A stretch of 64,000 nucleotides of DNA from Ochotona curzoniae (GCF_017591425.1 NW_024467121.1:24378707-24442706); one strand, 5' to 3'. Counted from the first letter of the stretch, positions 35,955 to 48,493 are shown. The notes: generated by a model not told the origin, from the letters alone. A program made the numbers and translations.

Positions 35955-36818
35955 ATTCGGTATAATTACATTGGGAAACATTTCTTAGTGACTAAGCGTA
36001 GTTCCCCATCAACTCTGCCAGTGAAGGCATGGGGGAGATGGGAAGAAATGAGGCTGACGAATGAGTCATTCTTTATAGTGTATTTAGAGAGAGGCTTCCA
36101 GATGCCAACCCATGCCAGGACTCAGGAGACACCTGGGACATGATACCCTGACAATGAGTCACTTAGTGCTCTGGCCTACAATCAGTCATCTCAGAGAGCA
36201 TGACACAGAAGGATGGGATGCCATGGGAGAATCAGATGGCCTTATATGTCATTCTTGCAACTCATTGGAGGGATGTTGGAATATTGAGAACTCTCCACAC
36301 TCTGGAAGATAATCAGGAGAAAGTCGTGAGAGAAGATGCATTTTAGTCATTAGGCATGCAGTTATACTCTCAAAACTACATTTTGTTGAATAGGGTGTAG
36401 TTGTGAAACTGAAAGGTTTTAGGTCAAAATTGTTGAATGCTAGCAATTTGATATTGTGCAATCCAACAATTCCATGTGACTGGGCGAGAGGGTTTTGGGC
36501 TGAGGTGGCATAGGTATGTTAGAGTGATGAGCAAGAGTGGATGCAGAAGAGCCACCTTCAAATCATAGACACTTTGAGCCACATTCTTCTTTGTTTTGGG
36601 GATGTTCTGTACATTTTTGGACATTTAGCAGCAGCCCTGGCCTTTGCCCATGAAAAGCCAGTAGTTTCTTCAACCAGTTGTGACAGCCAAAATGCTTCTG
36701 ACATTGTCAAATATCCTCTGGTGAGTAAAATCACTTCTGTGACAAACATGGAGATAAGACATTTGAATCAAACCTTGAAGACCATGGAAAAGCACTGAAA
36801 AAGTTGATGAATATCAGG

Positions 36819-36820
<2 letters not shown>
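35955..36820. other. Unassigned stretch
   Basis: No repeat or gene is recognised. An 85-codon frame at 36,541-36,798 has no family resemblance that I can see. Confidence 0.4.

Positions 36821-36906
<86 letters not shown>
36821..36906. repeat. Composite (GT)n(GA)n microsatellite
   Basis: About 19 GT units (36,821-36,859) run straight into about 23 GA units with one CA interruption (to 36,906). It is likely highly polymorphic. Confidence 0.98.
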
Positions 36907-37449
36907 ATGAAATAGAAGGAATTGTACGGGAGATATCGATTTACATGAAGCTATTGCAATCAGACAAAACTGTGAGCAGAATGGAAACACAGAAATATTA
37001 GGAAGAATAGAGATTACACAGGTTTGGAACTATGGGAGAGTATGTATGTGGTAAGGGTGAGCATTGGGCAAGCATAAAAGGAAGGAGTCCATGACCTAGA
37101 AACGAAAGTGAGTGAGTGAGTGACTATAGTAATGGCTGGCAGTAACCTGGAGGAAGTTATCAGTCACATGAGCATGTATAGAATCTGTTCATGAGGATGG
37201 GAAAGTAGGCATTGGAATGCCAACTCGGTCCCCCAACCTTCTGCCTGCCTCTTTCTGAGAGAGTATGAGTAAATGTTATTCTGCAGAAGCCAACTTGAAA
37301 AAGTTCATAGTTCACTTTTGACATGGATTCTGTATCTGATGTGTATTGGAAATGATTGGTTTTCCTACTACCTTGTATGTGGCATGCTCTTTCCCATCCC
37401 AGGTCGTCTCTTGGGTTGACCTTTTCATCTAAACAACTGTTCTAAGTGC
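36907..37449. other. Unassigned stretch
   Basis: No repeat or gene is recognised. A 'gagtgagtgagtga' tetranucleotide run sits near 37,110. Confidence 0.4.
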
Positions 37450-37740
37450 TCATCATTTGTGTTTCTTCTTAAGGTCTTCAGAACAATTTCTTCAGAAAAC
37501 CTTCCATGTCCTTACCCCACACTTCAAAGCAAGTTGAGCCCTCTCTATTTCATTCTATGATAGCATTTGATATTCCTGTTGTACTTCTTTGAATGCATTG
37601 AGTATGTAGTTATAATCATTCGTTTACTGTCTCTCTTGCTGTAGGGTATAATCTCAGTGACGGGAGGGTCCTATTTTTCATGCCCACCCTTCTGTTTCTG
37701 CACTTGACATGGTATATACCATTTACATCCAGTCTAAAAG
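37450..37740 (+). repeat. L2 LINE 3' region
   Basis: 'aaccttccatgtccttaccccacac', 'agccctctctatttcattctatgatagca', 'actgtctctcttgctgtagggtataatctcagtgacggg' and 'tctgcacttgacatggtatatacc' follow the L2 order 'ccttccctgacc', 'tctttatttttcttcatagca', 'ctgtctcccccactagaatgtaagctccatgaggg', 'agtgcctggcacatagtagg'. Confidence 0.65.
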
Positions 37741-39604
37741 TAGTTCGAACCCCTTATCTAAATTTTGGTGCTTTATAAATTCATATAAGTCTGGAAATAG
37801 TTGGTTTTGCAACCTGTGACTTCCATAGTTTTATATCACACAGAGTTGGAAGGAACATCAAAATTCATATTGTTCATACTTAACTCAGGGATTGAGAAGG
37901 AGGAAAAGAAAAATTCATCAAGAGTACACTAATGAGATCTTCCTTACAGGCCAGTAGGGCTCACAACCAGCCAGAGGCAAACTGGCTTTGGTAGGAATGA
38001 TGGGGAATGTCTATACCATTGTCTCCCATCCTGGGTAGAGAACTGTTTCTGGTGGTGTAATGATGCCTCACTTCCGATTGGTGCCTGTGTGTTTGTAGGA
38101 CACAGAAAACAAATGGCACTGATAGACCTGAGGGGAAATGCTGTCAGTTGGAGGAAAGTCAGAGGCCACAATAGCTTGGCCTCAGCACTACAGCAAGGTG
38201 GAAGGGGCCCTGGAAGAAAGGACCCTCTCCCCATGGCCAGTGGTCACCTGATCTGGGATTTATTAGGTGCAGAGCTTGCCAAAGCCACTGCCTTTCCCTA
38301 GGGGATTGGTTAAGCATCTTGCACAAAGAGAAATCCGCCTCCACATGTTTCTGTTTCTTCGGCTAGGACTAGAAGGGTTGAATAGGCAAGGTTGGAAGTT
38401 TCTACAAGACACCACCCTAGAAACTTTTCTTTTGTTGTTTTTATTTATTAACATGTAACTTATGACTGCGGTAAAATGCTTACAGCAGCTGCCATCATTT
38501 TTGCATCATAAAGAGCTCTATTTATATTTGCTAATCATAGTATAGCATTACTTCTTACAACAGGAATCACATTCATTCTCACAATTTATAATCTTTGCCA
38601 TATTCACTGCTTACTCTATGCAGTGCTATTTTTCACTTTTAATTGGAACAGCCACTTAAATGCTTTCATATTGTAAGGGGGAAAAATGAACTTGGGCATT
38701 TAAGAACTTGTACTGGTTTATGGGAAGTATCGCATGTGGGAATAATAAATTAAAACCTGTCTTTCAGAGAAACATTAAGCTCATTTTGTAGAGTAATAAG
38801 ACTAAAACATACATGTAATTATAGCCAACCAAATAATAATTAGTACTTATTAGTAATACGTAGACTTGCAGTAAATTGGTTAATGTTATATAATAGAAAG
38901 TTGGCACCTAAATAGAAGAATTATGGACATGTGACTGTGAATGACTATGCTACTGTGATGATGTAGGGGAAATCATTGATGGGAGGGGATTTGGAAAGAG
39001 GGTAGGGAAACCTCAGAGCCTAAGCAACTGCATTGTAAAAATTATATAATAATATAGCGGAAAAAAAATAAAGTTGGCCACCATGTATTTTATGAAAATT
39101 TTGTATTATTTTTCTTCCTTTTGTGTACAAAGAACTACCTTGACATCTATAGTCCTATAGCTACTTTTTCTGTCTTTATACAAGGCATAAAAAAGAAATC
39201 TCAAAGAAAAAATTCTTCAGAAAGCTAGCACTTAATGCAGCAAAGGTCAATGCAGTGAAGATTTGTACAAAAATATCTTATTTTTTATCATTCTGTTCTT
39301 AGTATGGGAGTACTATTGTTTGTTGCTTTCATTCTCTAGTTTATGTAAATTATATCCTCTAGCTTTCCTGTGGCAAACAATTTACCAACCTTATACCTGG
39401 AATGTATTTCATGCCGTTTTCCCAGCATGAATAGACTTGAACTGTTTTACTCGTTTTCTCAACAACACTGATGTTAAGAAGCATGCAACAGTATTGCAGA
39501 AGAGCAAAAGTGTAATACAGGTTGAAACTGATGCTGGAGAATATTTCATATGGAAAACAAATATGTACTTTCCCTTGACCTTAGAACATGAATTCAGCTT
39601 TATT
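37741..39604. other. Unassigned stretch
   Basis: The part around 37,940-38,300 is more GC-rich and repeat-free with open frames on both strands (60-96 codons) but no donor/acceptor pair that I trust. The remainder is A+T-rich. Confidence 0.4.
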
Positions 39605-40540
39605 TCTTTATTCAAAAATGTTTACTGATCCCTACTGTGAGCCAGGAACTTCTCTAGCCATTGGAAATACAGAGCTGAACAAAACAGGCAGGGTCTCTTC
39701 CCTCAAGTGGTCTGCAAGCAGAAGGATGGGGTAGATGGAACAATAAAAGCACTCAGACCAACTGTAGGCATGGGGGAAACAACAAGAATTGGGGATAGAG
39801 AGAGCAGACACAGCATCCTTTTGGATACGATGGTCAAAGGAGGTGATTATTGAGTAGAAATCAGAATGACCTGCAATGGTCTCAAAGGACAGAATTAGAC
39901 ACAGAGGGAACATGGTGAGTGGAGTTTCTGATGAATTTATGTAATATCCAGGTAGATTCTCATCCAAACACATCTGCCAAATGGCTGGAGAGCTATGAGA
40001 TGGGAAACCTTAGGAGGCTATAAGGCTACGGAGTCCGCAGAGGCTGAATGAGTGGGCTCTCAAAGGCCTCAGGAAGGCAATTTGTGTTTCTCCTATGTCT
40101 GGGAAAAATAGAAGAGGAATCAGTGCGATGCTGTTTATGGTTACAGAGACCATTCTAGCTATTGGTTGGACAGTAGACCCAGGGGAGCAGAAGGGTATGT
40201 GGAGGATTATTGCAGCTTAGTGGACAAGAAGTGAAAACCTGACAGTGGAATAATATGGGCTGATTTGGGGATCCAGTTTGGAGGTGCTGCTGATTTTGAT
40301 TAATGACTAAATCAATGTGATTGGAATGGAGAAGAGTCAAGGCTCATACCCAGAGGTGGGTCTTAAACAGAATGGATACTTACCCTGTTTACTGTGCTTT
40401 GTCTGTGAGTTTGAGATAGATGTTAGGGTGTTGATGTTGAATGGGCAGTTAAAGATAACAGTTCAGAACTCAAGGCGGAGGGTGGGGGTCTGGTTCAGAG
40501 ATGAAAATTTAGATGTCATTGATACATACATGATATAGCT
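39605..40540 (-). repeat. Long L2 LINE fragment, antisense
   Basis: Starts with the antisense 3' end 'atttctttattcaaaaatgtttactgatccctactgtgagccagg', then 'acagagctgaacaaaacaggcagggtctcttccctcaag'. It continues through 'aggaggctat', 'attattgcagcttagtgg' and 'gagtttgagatagatgttagggtgttgatgttgaatgggcag' to 'gatgaaaatttagatgtcattga' near the right end. The same order occurs in well-known mammalian L2 copies. About 0.9 kb survives without a usable frame. Confidence 0.75.
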
Positions 40541-40577
40541 ACAGTGCTAGCTTCCTTCTCTCTCTTTCTCTCTGTAT

Positions 40578-40898
40578 GTTTTAATGTTTATTTATTTTTA
40601 TTGGAAAGGCAGATATGCACAGAGAGACACAGAAAGATCTTCCATCTGTTGGTTCACTCTGAAGCAGCCACAGTGGCTGAAGCTGAGCCAATCCAAAGCC
40701 AGCAGCCAGGAGCTTCATTCGAACTCCCACACAGGTGCAAGCTCCCAAGGCTTTTGGCCATCTGCAACTGCTTTTCTAGGCTGCAAGCAGGGAGCTGGAT
40801 GGGAAGTAGAGCAGCTAGAAACATGAACTGGCACCCATATGGGATCCTGGTGCATGCAAGGTCAGGACTTTAGCCAGTAGGCTCTTGTGCCAGGCCAT
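40578..40898 (-). repeat. C-type SINE, intermediate age
   Basis: Reversed full-length copy from 'gtttatttatttttattgg' to 'cttgtgccaggcc', with a changed 'ccagcagccaggagc' body word. It inserted immediately right of the L2 remnant. Confidence 0.93.
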
Positions 40899-41436
40899 TT
40901 GCATAGTTTCTGCAACTTTAGGGTTTATCTGCTCCCTGCAAATGGGCATCTTAGTGGGCAAGAAGTGAGAGCCTGACAGAGTGGAAGAATGTGGACTGCA
41001 AGTGGGATGCCTGTTCATCCAATTCTCTTTTCAGAAAAAGGCTTATGCCTATGGAAATACAATTGACAGGAGATTCTTTGGGGGCTAGAAGAGCTAGAAG
41101 AGAAGAGTGAACTGTTTCCTGGGATATGGGGTCAGAGAGTCTGTGCTTTAGGTCAATGCTGCATCACTCCTGCCCCACTCCTCAAACTCCTTATCTTAAA
41201 GTAATGGTAAGTATTATCCTTTACTTCATGGGATGATGATACTTTGTGTGCTAATATGTAAAAAGACTACATATATACCAGGCATGTTGTAAGTGTACTT
41301 AAGACTGAAATTAAATCTTCATACCCTGAATACATGGTCCTTAAGACTAGCAGTTGTGCATTCAATCTGAGAATGAACCAACAGATGCAACATTCTTTCT
41401 CTTTCTCTTTCCCTCCCTTGCTCTCTCTCTGATTTT
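40899..41436. other. Unassigned stretch
   Basis: No repeat is recognised. 'agtgggcaagaagtgagagcctgacagagtgga' at about 40,953 echoes 'agtggacaagaagtgaaaacctgacagtgga' at 40,218 in the L2 copy, so a small duplication of L2 sequence may lie here. Confidence 0.4.
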
Positions 41437-41789
41437 TGAATAATTTTTTTTAAGATTTATTTTTATTATTTTTTCATTGGAAAGGCAGATATACAGAGAG
41501 GAGAGACAGAGAGGAAGATCTTCCGTCAGATGATTCACTCCCCAAGTGAGCGCAACAGCCAGTGCTATGCCGGTCCGAAGCCAGGAGCCTCTTCCGGGTC
41601 TCCCACGCGGGTGCAGGTTCCCAAAGCTTTGGGCCGTCCTGGACTGCTTTCCCAGGCCACAGGCAGGGAGCTGGAAGGGAAGCGGGGCTGCCGGGATTAG
41701 AACCGGCGCCCATATGGGATCCCGGGGCATGCAAGGCGAGGACCTTTAACCACTTGCGCCACTGCGCCAGGCCCTGAATAATTTTTTTT
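41437..41789 (-). repeat. Young C-type SINE with target-site duplication
   Basis: The body is 41,451-41,774, reversed. It has the single-'ccaggag' body and a CpG-rich head, and is almost the same as the copy at 35,612. The duplication 'tgaataatttttttt' recurs at 41,437 and 41,775 with the exact T count uncertain. A CT-rich run precedes it at 41,395-41,430. Confidence 0.96.
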
Positions 41790-42289
41790 TAAGAAAAAAA
41801 GTTTAGTTTTGATTTAAAGCAGATAGCATGTTTCTTAATTTTTCTGTCTTTAATTCACTGATAAACTTTGTTGTAGCAGTAATAATTTTTGTCGCATTTA
41901 GCCTTATTGCCCTCCCTTCAAGAGTCAGGCACCATTTAATAATCAAGAAAATTTTTTTTTCTGTTTTATAATTTTTAACAATGCTTTTGAGGCAAAATAT
42001 GGCTTTATTCTCTAGAAGTGCCACCGCTGCTTCTAGGAGGGAAGGAATGAGCTCAGCTGATTTTACATACCCAGCATTTTCTTGTTTTGTGTGTTATTTG
42101 TCCAGAGTACATTTAATTTGTAAGCATTTCAAAGACATGTAAAAGTGAGTGCCAACATCTTTTTCAAGCATAAATTGGATTTGATAGTGTTTGTGTCGAA
42201 TGCAGGAATTCATTATTTCCTTTTGCACGTTTTCTCTCTGCTCATGCTGAGAAAACCTCTGGTAGAGTTGCACTTACTATAGCTCCTCC
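41790..42289. other. Unassigned stretch
   Basis: A+T-rich, no repeat or gene recognised. Confidence 0.4.
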
Positions 42290-42400
42290 TAATCCATCAA
42301 GCAGTATTTATTGAGCTCCTACTATGTGTGGTGCACAATGCTATGCATGTGAAGAGTGCAAAGTCCTTGGGTTCTACAGCTTGTGAGTAAACTAATGAGA
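42290..42400 (-). repeat. MIR or L2 end fragment, antisense
   Basis: 'agcagtatttattgagctcctactatgtgtggtgcacaatgctatgc' is the common mammalian 'tatttattgagcacctactatgtgccaggcactgtgctaggc' end. Which of the two families supplied it cannot be told from this length. Confidence 0.6.
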
Positions 42401-44860
42401 GAAGCTTTGAGAATGGGAAATACAGACTTAAATCTCACGGAAGGTTTTGGATGTGACCATTCAATCTCTTGCTCAACTCATCTTTTTAAAAATATAGCTT
42501 CCCCTAGTGTTGTTTTCTTCCTCACCTTGATGCTTGCCAGAGGGGAGGTTAACTACCTCCTTGGGTTGGAATTTTGTCCAATTTCAACCCTTCAAATTAT
42601 GTCCTAGTATTACACAGAGATTTGTGTGGCTTCTACTTGATCTGTTGCATGCTGTGTCTATAAAAATGTCAAGATCTCCAAAGTCTTATTACCCTTCAAA
42701 CACTGACTCTCTTTCTTTCCCAGCCCTTAAAGTCTTGTGCTACTCACAGCAGTTAGTGCTTATTGTTGAGGTGTCCTCCAGTTTCTATCTGTTGACTCTT
42801 GCCATTTGTCTCTTCATTTTCTTTCCTAATTCTTTAGTGATTTTTCAAAAAAAAAAATTGAAAGAAGCTATTCATTATGACAAAATTCAATGCGTGTAGG
42901 CAGTTAGCTTGTGGTTAACGTGGGTTCCTGCAAGAAAAAAAAACAGGCAGAAAACAAATCTCATGTAGGGGAAGGGAATAAAGAACAGTACATAAATGTC
43001 AAGTTGAACACAATGAGGCCAATTGTTCCTGAAAAAGTCACATTTCTTACACTTAAATCAGATTTATATAAATGGAAACCCATATCTCAGTAAACCAAAC
43101 TCTGTAAAAATATTTTTATTTTGAAAGTATTCCTGTGAAACACATTTTTTAGCCCTTTACAACATGTGTTTAATTTCTTCAGTATAAATATTAAATACAG
43201 AAAATAGAAACAAAATATCCCAAATTTGTCTTTTTAAACTTTTCTGAAAGAATTCTTAACTACCAAAAACTGCAAGGTGAATTCTTATTTTGCTCCCTGT
43301 CTTCCTGCCCTCCTTTCTGCCTGCCTTTGGGCTTCCAGCTCTGTAAGAAGATGATTGGGCTGGAATGAACCATTCAGGCACAGGCGATCGTTAGTACTCC
43401 GAGTCTATGATGTGCCAGAGAGGCCATTTGTGTTGTCCTCTCTGGTCTGACTTCTCCCCTGATGCTGTTGCTGACCAGGCATGGTGCTGTTGATTCTCAT
43501 TGCAGACAGACTTTTTGCTCTGTGCAACTTCTAACCCGAAAGAGCAGGAGGAAGCACAGTTAGTGCTATCAGGAAGCTGTTGCAAAGTCCGAAGGATGAT
43601 GTTCACCTGAAGAATGCCTTAGGATTCCCTTTCCTGGCACTGCTCTAAGCAAGGCGTACTCCTTCCTAGATATTCCCTACACTCTCCCCAGGACAGAGAT
43701 AGTAGCTCATGTTTGCCCCTGCATCGCATCAGTATTTATTTTACTCACATTAACCTTCCCCATGCATAAGGTGGATATCTTGTTTCTATGGTAACCCAAG
43801 ATGGAGTAGTTATTGGAGAATCATGTGGAAACTTTTTTTTCCATCAAATTGATTTTTTGGCGAATAACTGCCATCATTTGTGTGATTAAAAAAATAAATA
43901 CCTTTCTTCTTGATGTCTTTCTTTTGAAAACCGAATTTCCTGCAAAATATTTTGCTTTTTATCACTCTCCCGTGGTTTTGCTTTTTAAGAAAAGAACCTC
44001 TTTTTTGTCCTGGTTTTTTATTTGTATTTATTTGCTATTGATACTAAAATAATGAGTATGACCCCTTAAAATACATGTTAGTGATCAAGTGTAAATATAA
44101 GCAGAAAACTGAACTTCTAATTGAGAAGACCTTCTGTCAGTCTTGACACAAATGACAGACCCACCCTCTCCAGCTGGAGCCGTAATGACACCAAAGCAAA
44201 TAGCTTTGTTCTCTTGTCATGTCAGGCATGGCCACGTTTCTGCTGTGAACTTGCAGTGTTTTCTGCAGGAGGGGTTGAGGTTGCCTTTTGCTGGGAAGAG
44301 CATAGTCACCCTGCAGGCTAAGGCAGGCACCCTTCTGCTGAACCTCACGTAGGACTGATTTCATGATGAACTCCACAGTGAAATAGACACTTCATTTTTT
44401 CGCTGTGAATTTACCAGTATTGAACCAGATATTTTGTATTCTGTCAACTTTATCACTCTATTGATCACACATCATCTCTCCAGCCTTTCTATATTTTCAA
44501 CCTTTCACTAATTGGAGTAAACAATTATACCAGGGTCATTTGGACTGTGGCCATTAAATAAGTAATGCCTTGCAGTGTTTCACTGAAGGAGCATTTTAAA
44601 AGAATATTCTTTTACTTGTCACCAGAAGGAAGAAGATACAACAACTAAGTGTAAGAATTCATCAATAGTTGGGAAGAAAGGGAAATTCAAGCTAAAAACA
44701 AGGACACAGACAGGATTTCAATGTATTTTTCCTTTCCTTTCTATAGTTCTGGCTCGAGTACTGCCACTTGAGGGTTTTTGTTTGCTTGTTCTGCTTGATC
44801 AGGGGTTGTTATCTGCCCTGTTTAAGAAGGACCTTTATGCTTTATATCATTATTTCTCAG
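42401..44860. other. Unassigned stretch
   Basis: No assigned repeat. Slightly GC-richer patches at 43,330-43,620 and 44,117-44,380 carry overlapping short frames without recognisable domains. Confidence 0.4.
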
Positions 44861-44994
44861 TACATCACACCTTTTGTGCACTTGAGCAATCATATACGAT
44901 AGAAGCTGTGAGTCCTATGCAATGCCAAGATTGCACAACAGAGAAATTCTTATGACCTCTTCTGCTCATGACAAAGGACGGCGCGCCAGCTTTG
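44861..44994 (+). other. Candidate 134-nt exon with canonical splice signals
   Basis: A good acceptor (pyrimidine-rich 'cattatttctcag', ending at 44,860) and a perfect donor (GTGAGT at 44,995-45,000) bracket this segment. Just before the donor lies 'gacggcgcgccagc', an unusual CpG cluster in A+T-rich surroundings. All three frames contain a stop, so it could only be a noncoding exon or a first coding exon starting at an internal ATG near 44,969. I recognise no protein. This is a splice-site observation, not a proven exon. Confidence 0.25.
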
Positions 44995-45000
44995 GTGAGT

Positions 45001-46347
45001 TTCCATTCATCAGTGCTTGCCTTCTTGGAGCTCTTGAGGGAATGCTTAAGTACACGAGGGATGCCCATATAAACTCATGCTGGTTCATCTCCATGAAATG
45101 TTCACTGTAGAGAGACTTCAAGAATCTGTTGGGCCCTTCTTAAATCACTTCATGCTCAGGGAAGGGCATAGAAAGTCTTAGTGGCATATTGATTTCTTGG
45201 TCTGCTGCTGAGACCCAGCTCAGAAAATCAGACACTTTTTTTCCTTCAAAGAGTTTTTGAGAGCTGTTTTTCCTAGCACAGTGAGGTATTTATCACTCTT
45301 TGTAGTTTTTATTAAACACTGTTTTAGATATTGTGTTTTTCCTGGTAGCATCTTAATAACATAATTCTTTGCAAAAGACATACACACTTATTATGTGATG
45401 ACTAAGTTATGCAAAGTGTTACAGATGACTAAAATCTTTTGAGAGAAGAAACAATTGTAAGATGTGTATTAAACCATAAGTGCTCTTTTTATTCATTAAA
45501 AATTAGCCACAAAGTAACTTGTACACCAGGGAGCTAAGCATTTAAAATTTTTGAATAATTATATTTCCATATTTAACATACTGATTTACATTATTCACAA
45601 ATAACAGTTAAAAACTGGCTTGCAGTTGCATGCGATTCCTGTTTTTCATATTTATGTTCCTAATCCTAGTGATCCCAACTTCAGATGGAAGTCCCATCCA
45701 ATACCATAACTTCTCAATGATCTCTTATATTCTTTTCCTCCATCTTATCTTAATAAGTAATTTCTATTATTACCAGCAACAATAATATCAGTAATATCTC
45801 TTGTGCATCTGACTTTGCACATGATTCATTACCTCTGTAATACCCTGCTACAGCACCTCAGTAATTCCTAGATTCCACATGGATCTCCATCCATTACTCT
45901 TTGACCATTTAGTCTTCTTATTTGATTATTTATTATTCCCCTTTAGTCTTCTGTACCTACCTTGTCAACTCCTGATTCCTTCTTCTCTTTTGAATCCTTG
46001 ACCAATTTTTAAACCTGGACCTTACCTTCTAAGAACCTTCTGAGGCCAGGTAAATTGGAGAAAATATTATAGTTGTACTGACCGACTGCCATTTCAAGTT
46101 GTTGAGCACACATTTCGTAGAGGTGCTCGTTGGAGACACTGAGCCTGCTGTGTTTCCTAAGGCACTGACATGGTTGTTTCTGTAGAAGAGTGTTTCTCAT
46201 ACCTGCTGCTCTTTACCATCCCATCCCCTTCTGCAGTTACTCTTCCCTTAATGGCTGCATCTGTGACTTCACTGAGGAGAGAAAGGCTGTCAAACCAGAG
46301 CATCGCTGTCCCTAATGTCTTAGGGGAAACGCTTCCCACTTTCATGA
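45001..46347. other. Unassigned A+T-rich stretch
   Basis: No family is recognised. A T/C-rich part at 45,650-45,990 may be an old repeat but cannot be named. Confidence 0.4.
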
Positions 46348-46374
46348 CTATATATATATATATATATGTGTGTA
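46348..46374. repeat. (AT)n microsatellite grading into GT
   Basis: A run of about nine AT units followed by 'atgtgtgtag'. Confidence 0.9.
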
Positions 46375-46487
46375 GTCTTTTTGGAAATTTCCCTGATATT
46401 ATCCAAGACAGCCTAACAACACTTTGCTTGATTCCCTTACTCTTTTTTAGGCAAGAACTCTTTTACTTTTGGTTGTTTTTTTCTTCT

Positions 46488-46809
46488 TCTTTTAAGATTT
46501 ATTTATTTTTATTGGAAAGGCAGATATATGTGGAGGAAGAAAGACAGATGTTCTTTCCAATGATTCACTCTCCAAGTGGCCACCACAGCCAGAGCTGAGT
46601 CAGTCCGAAGCCAGGAGCCCGGAGCCTCTTCTGGATCTGCCATGTGGGTGCCAGGTCCCAAGGCTTTGGGCTGTCCTTGACTGCTTTCCCAAGCCATAAG
46701 CAGGGAGCTGGATGGGAAGCAGGGCTGCTGGGATACGAATCGGTGTCCATATGGGATCCTGATGCATGCAAGGCAAGGTCTTTAGGCACTAGGCTACCAT
46801 GCATGGCCC
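46488..46809 (-). repeat. C-type SINE, intermediate age
   Basis: Reversed full-length copy from 'ttaagatttatttatttttattgg' to 'accatgcatggccc'. The body reads 'agccaggagcccggagcctctt', a mutated form of the older double word. Confidence 0.93.
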
Positions 46810-47514
46810 TGCTTTTTCCTCTTATCAATGATTTTCTTCTTAGGGGTCTCCTAAGACAGTAAACAAGTACAAAACAAGCCCTAACCTTTATGTTTCTATC
46901 AGTTGTAGTCCTCATATACTATTTCACTTTATACTAAAGGTTTTTAAGAATTTTCCATGCTTTTATCTGCACCTTTCAATTCATTAATTTTTGTTTCTCT
47001 CTTCATTGTACATGTTTTCTTAATACTTATACATGAAAGTAAATGATATGCATTTTTAATAAATTGACTATAGTTTATGAAATATATTTCTAGACATTGT
47101 GTCTTTCTAATCACATCTGTGTTTACTCTCTTCCCACCCACCCCTGCCTCAGGATGTAATCATTGTCCTGAGTTTTATGCTTTTAGACATTTAATTCAGT
47201 TCCACTGGTATAATTATATGCCCTTGCACTAACACTTTATCATTTTAATCACTCTATCCTTTTTAGCAGTCAAGTCTTGATAGCTCACAGGGACAACTTC
47301 ATATTGTTAATATTCTTCAAGAAAATCTTGACTGTATTCTTGGCCTTACAAAATTTATATTTAGAATTAAGAATTGGTTTACAAATTACATACAGATAGA
47401 AACCTGCTGGGATGTTGATTACCATTCATTTGCATCTAATACATGGAATAATGATAATAATATTAAAGTACTCTTCTCAAGCATGTTATATCTTTGTTTA
47501 ATTGTGTCATTTTA
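46810..47514. other. Unassigned A+T-rich stretch
   Basis: No repeat or gene recognised. Confidence 0.4.
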
Positions 47515-47960
47515 GGGTGCATTTTTATTGTAAAAATTTTCAAAAACAGTAAAATGAACACTAAGTGATTCCACATTGAAGTCCAACACTTGGTAAAATT
47601 TACTTTTCTGCTCTGAGGATATTACTTATCCTAGAAGTCAGGGAAAATGCTTCTCCCCTTCTCCTTCTAATTGTTATTTAAAGCAAGAATTTGATGTAAT
47701 ACTCTCTGTGTAATGATAAATCTATTTAGTTAATTTCATCTGAAAATATGTTGACAACACGATGCTTGCTGTGTTTCCCCTAAAACTAAGGGAAGCTTTG
47801 ATACAACCTAACACCATCCTTTTACGTCCAGAAACACATATATATGCGCAGATCCAATATCTTGGTTGCCTCCAAGGTATATTACATAACCCTTATTTTT
47901 CAAATTAAAATTCAGTTAAGACCTGTCTATGTATTGCATCTTATTAATCTTTTTCCGGCT
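47515..47960 (+). repeat. Possible ancient interspersed repeat, family unassigned
   Basis: 'ttttattgtaaaaattttcaaaaacagtaaaatgaac' followed by 'ccaacacttggtaaaatttac' and 'tattgcatcttattaatc' resembles a common mammalian repeat segment (tataatgaaccc, caacaattgtcaacattttgc), but I cannot name it safely. Confidence 0.3.
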
Positions 47961-48309
47961 TACTACATTCTAGAGAAGTTTTGACATATGGTTTTTCATT
48001 GTATGTACTCTTCCAGGTCAAATTTATACAGATTGTCTCATATTCTGAATTTGCCTGAATATGGCTTTATGATGTGTGAATGCTGTTTGTCTTGTGAACT
48101 GAAGTATGGTTAAGAGGTTGAGTTCAGTTTGGATTCTGCAGATTGTCCTGTGTACCTGGCACTGTGTCATTTCACAAGGGACCTGTGGTCAGGTTGCCCC
48201 ACTATTGGTGATGGTAATGTGGGTGACCTAATTACACCTGTGGTTACCAACTCTTTCTATTGCAAAAAGTGTGATTTTTCCTCCTTTAACATATAAAAGT
48301 ACTTTCTGA

Positions 48310-48493
48310 GAAAATTGTTTTGGGTTGAATTGTGTGTCTCCTCTCCACTATTACCGCAAGAATGTCCTAACACTCTGTACTTCAGAAAGTGACCTTATTT
48401 GGAGAAAGGATTTTTAAAGAGGTAATCTTGTTAAAATGAAGTCATTAGGGTAGCATCCTTATAGTAGTGGCATCTTATAAAAATGGGAAATCT
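48310..48493 (+). repeat. MaLR (MLT1-like) LTR, left part
   Basis: 'ttgggttgaattgtgtgtctcct', 'gaatgtcctaacactctgtacttcagaaagtgaccttatttggag', 'ttttaaagaggtaatcttgttaaaatgaagtcattagggtag' and 'ccttatagtagtggcatcttataa' give the 5' half of an MLT1-type LTR in order. It is interrupted at 48,494 by a SINE. Confidence 0.75.

Noticed and set aside
35694..36143. 149-codon open frame
   Set aside because: Most of it is the reversed C SINE at 35,612-35,938 and its flank. The same peptide type recurs at every SINE copy.
36821..36906. Repeat-spacer pattern suggesting a CRISPR array
   Set aside because: It is a dinucleotide microsatellite without spacers, in a mammalian genome.
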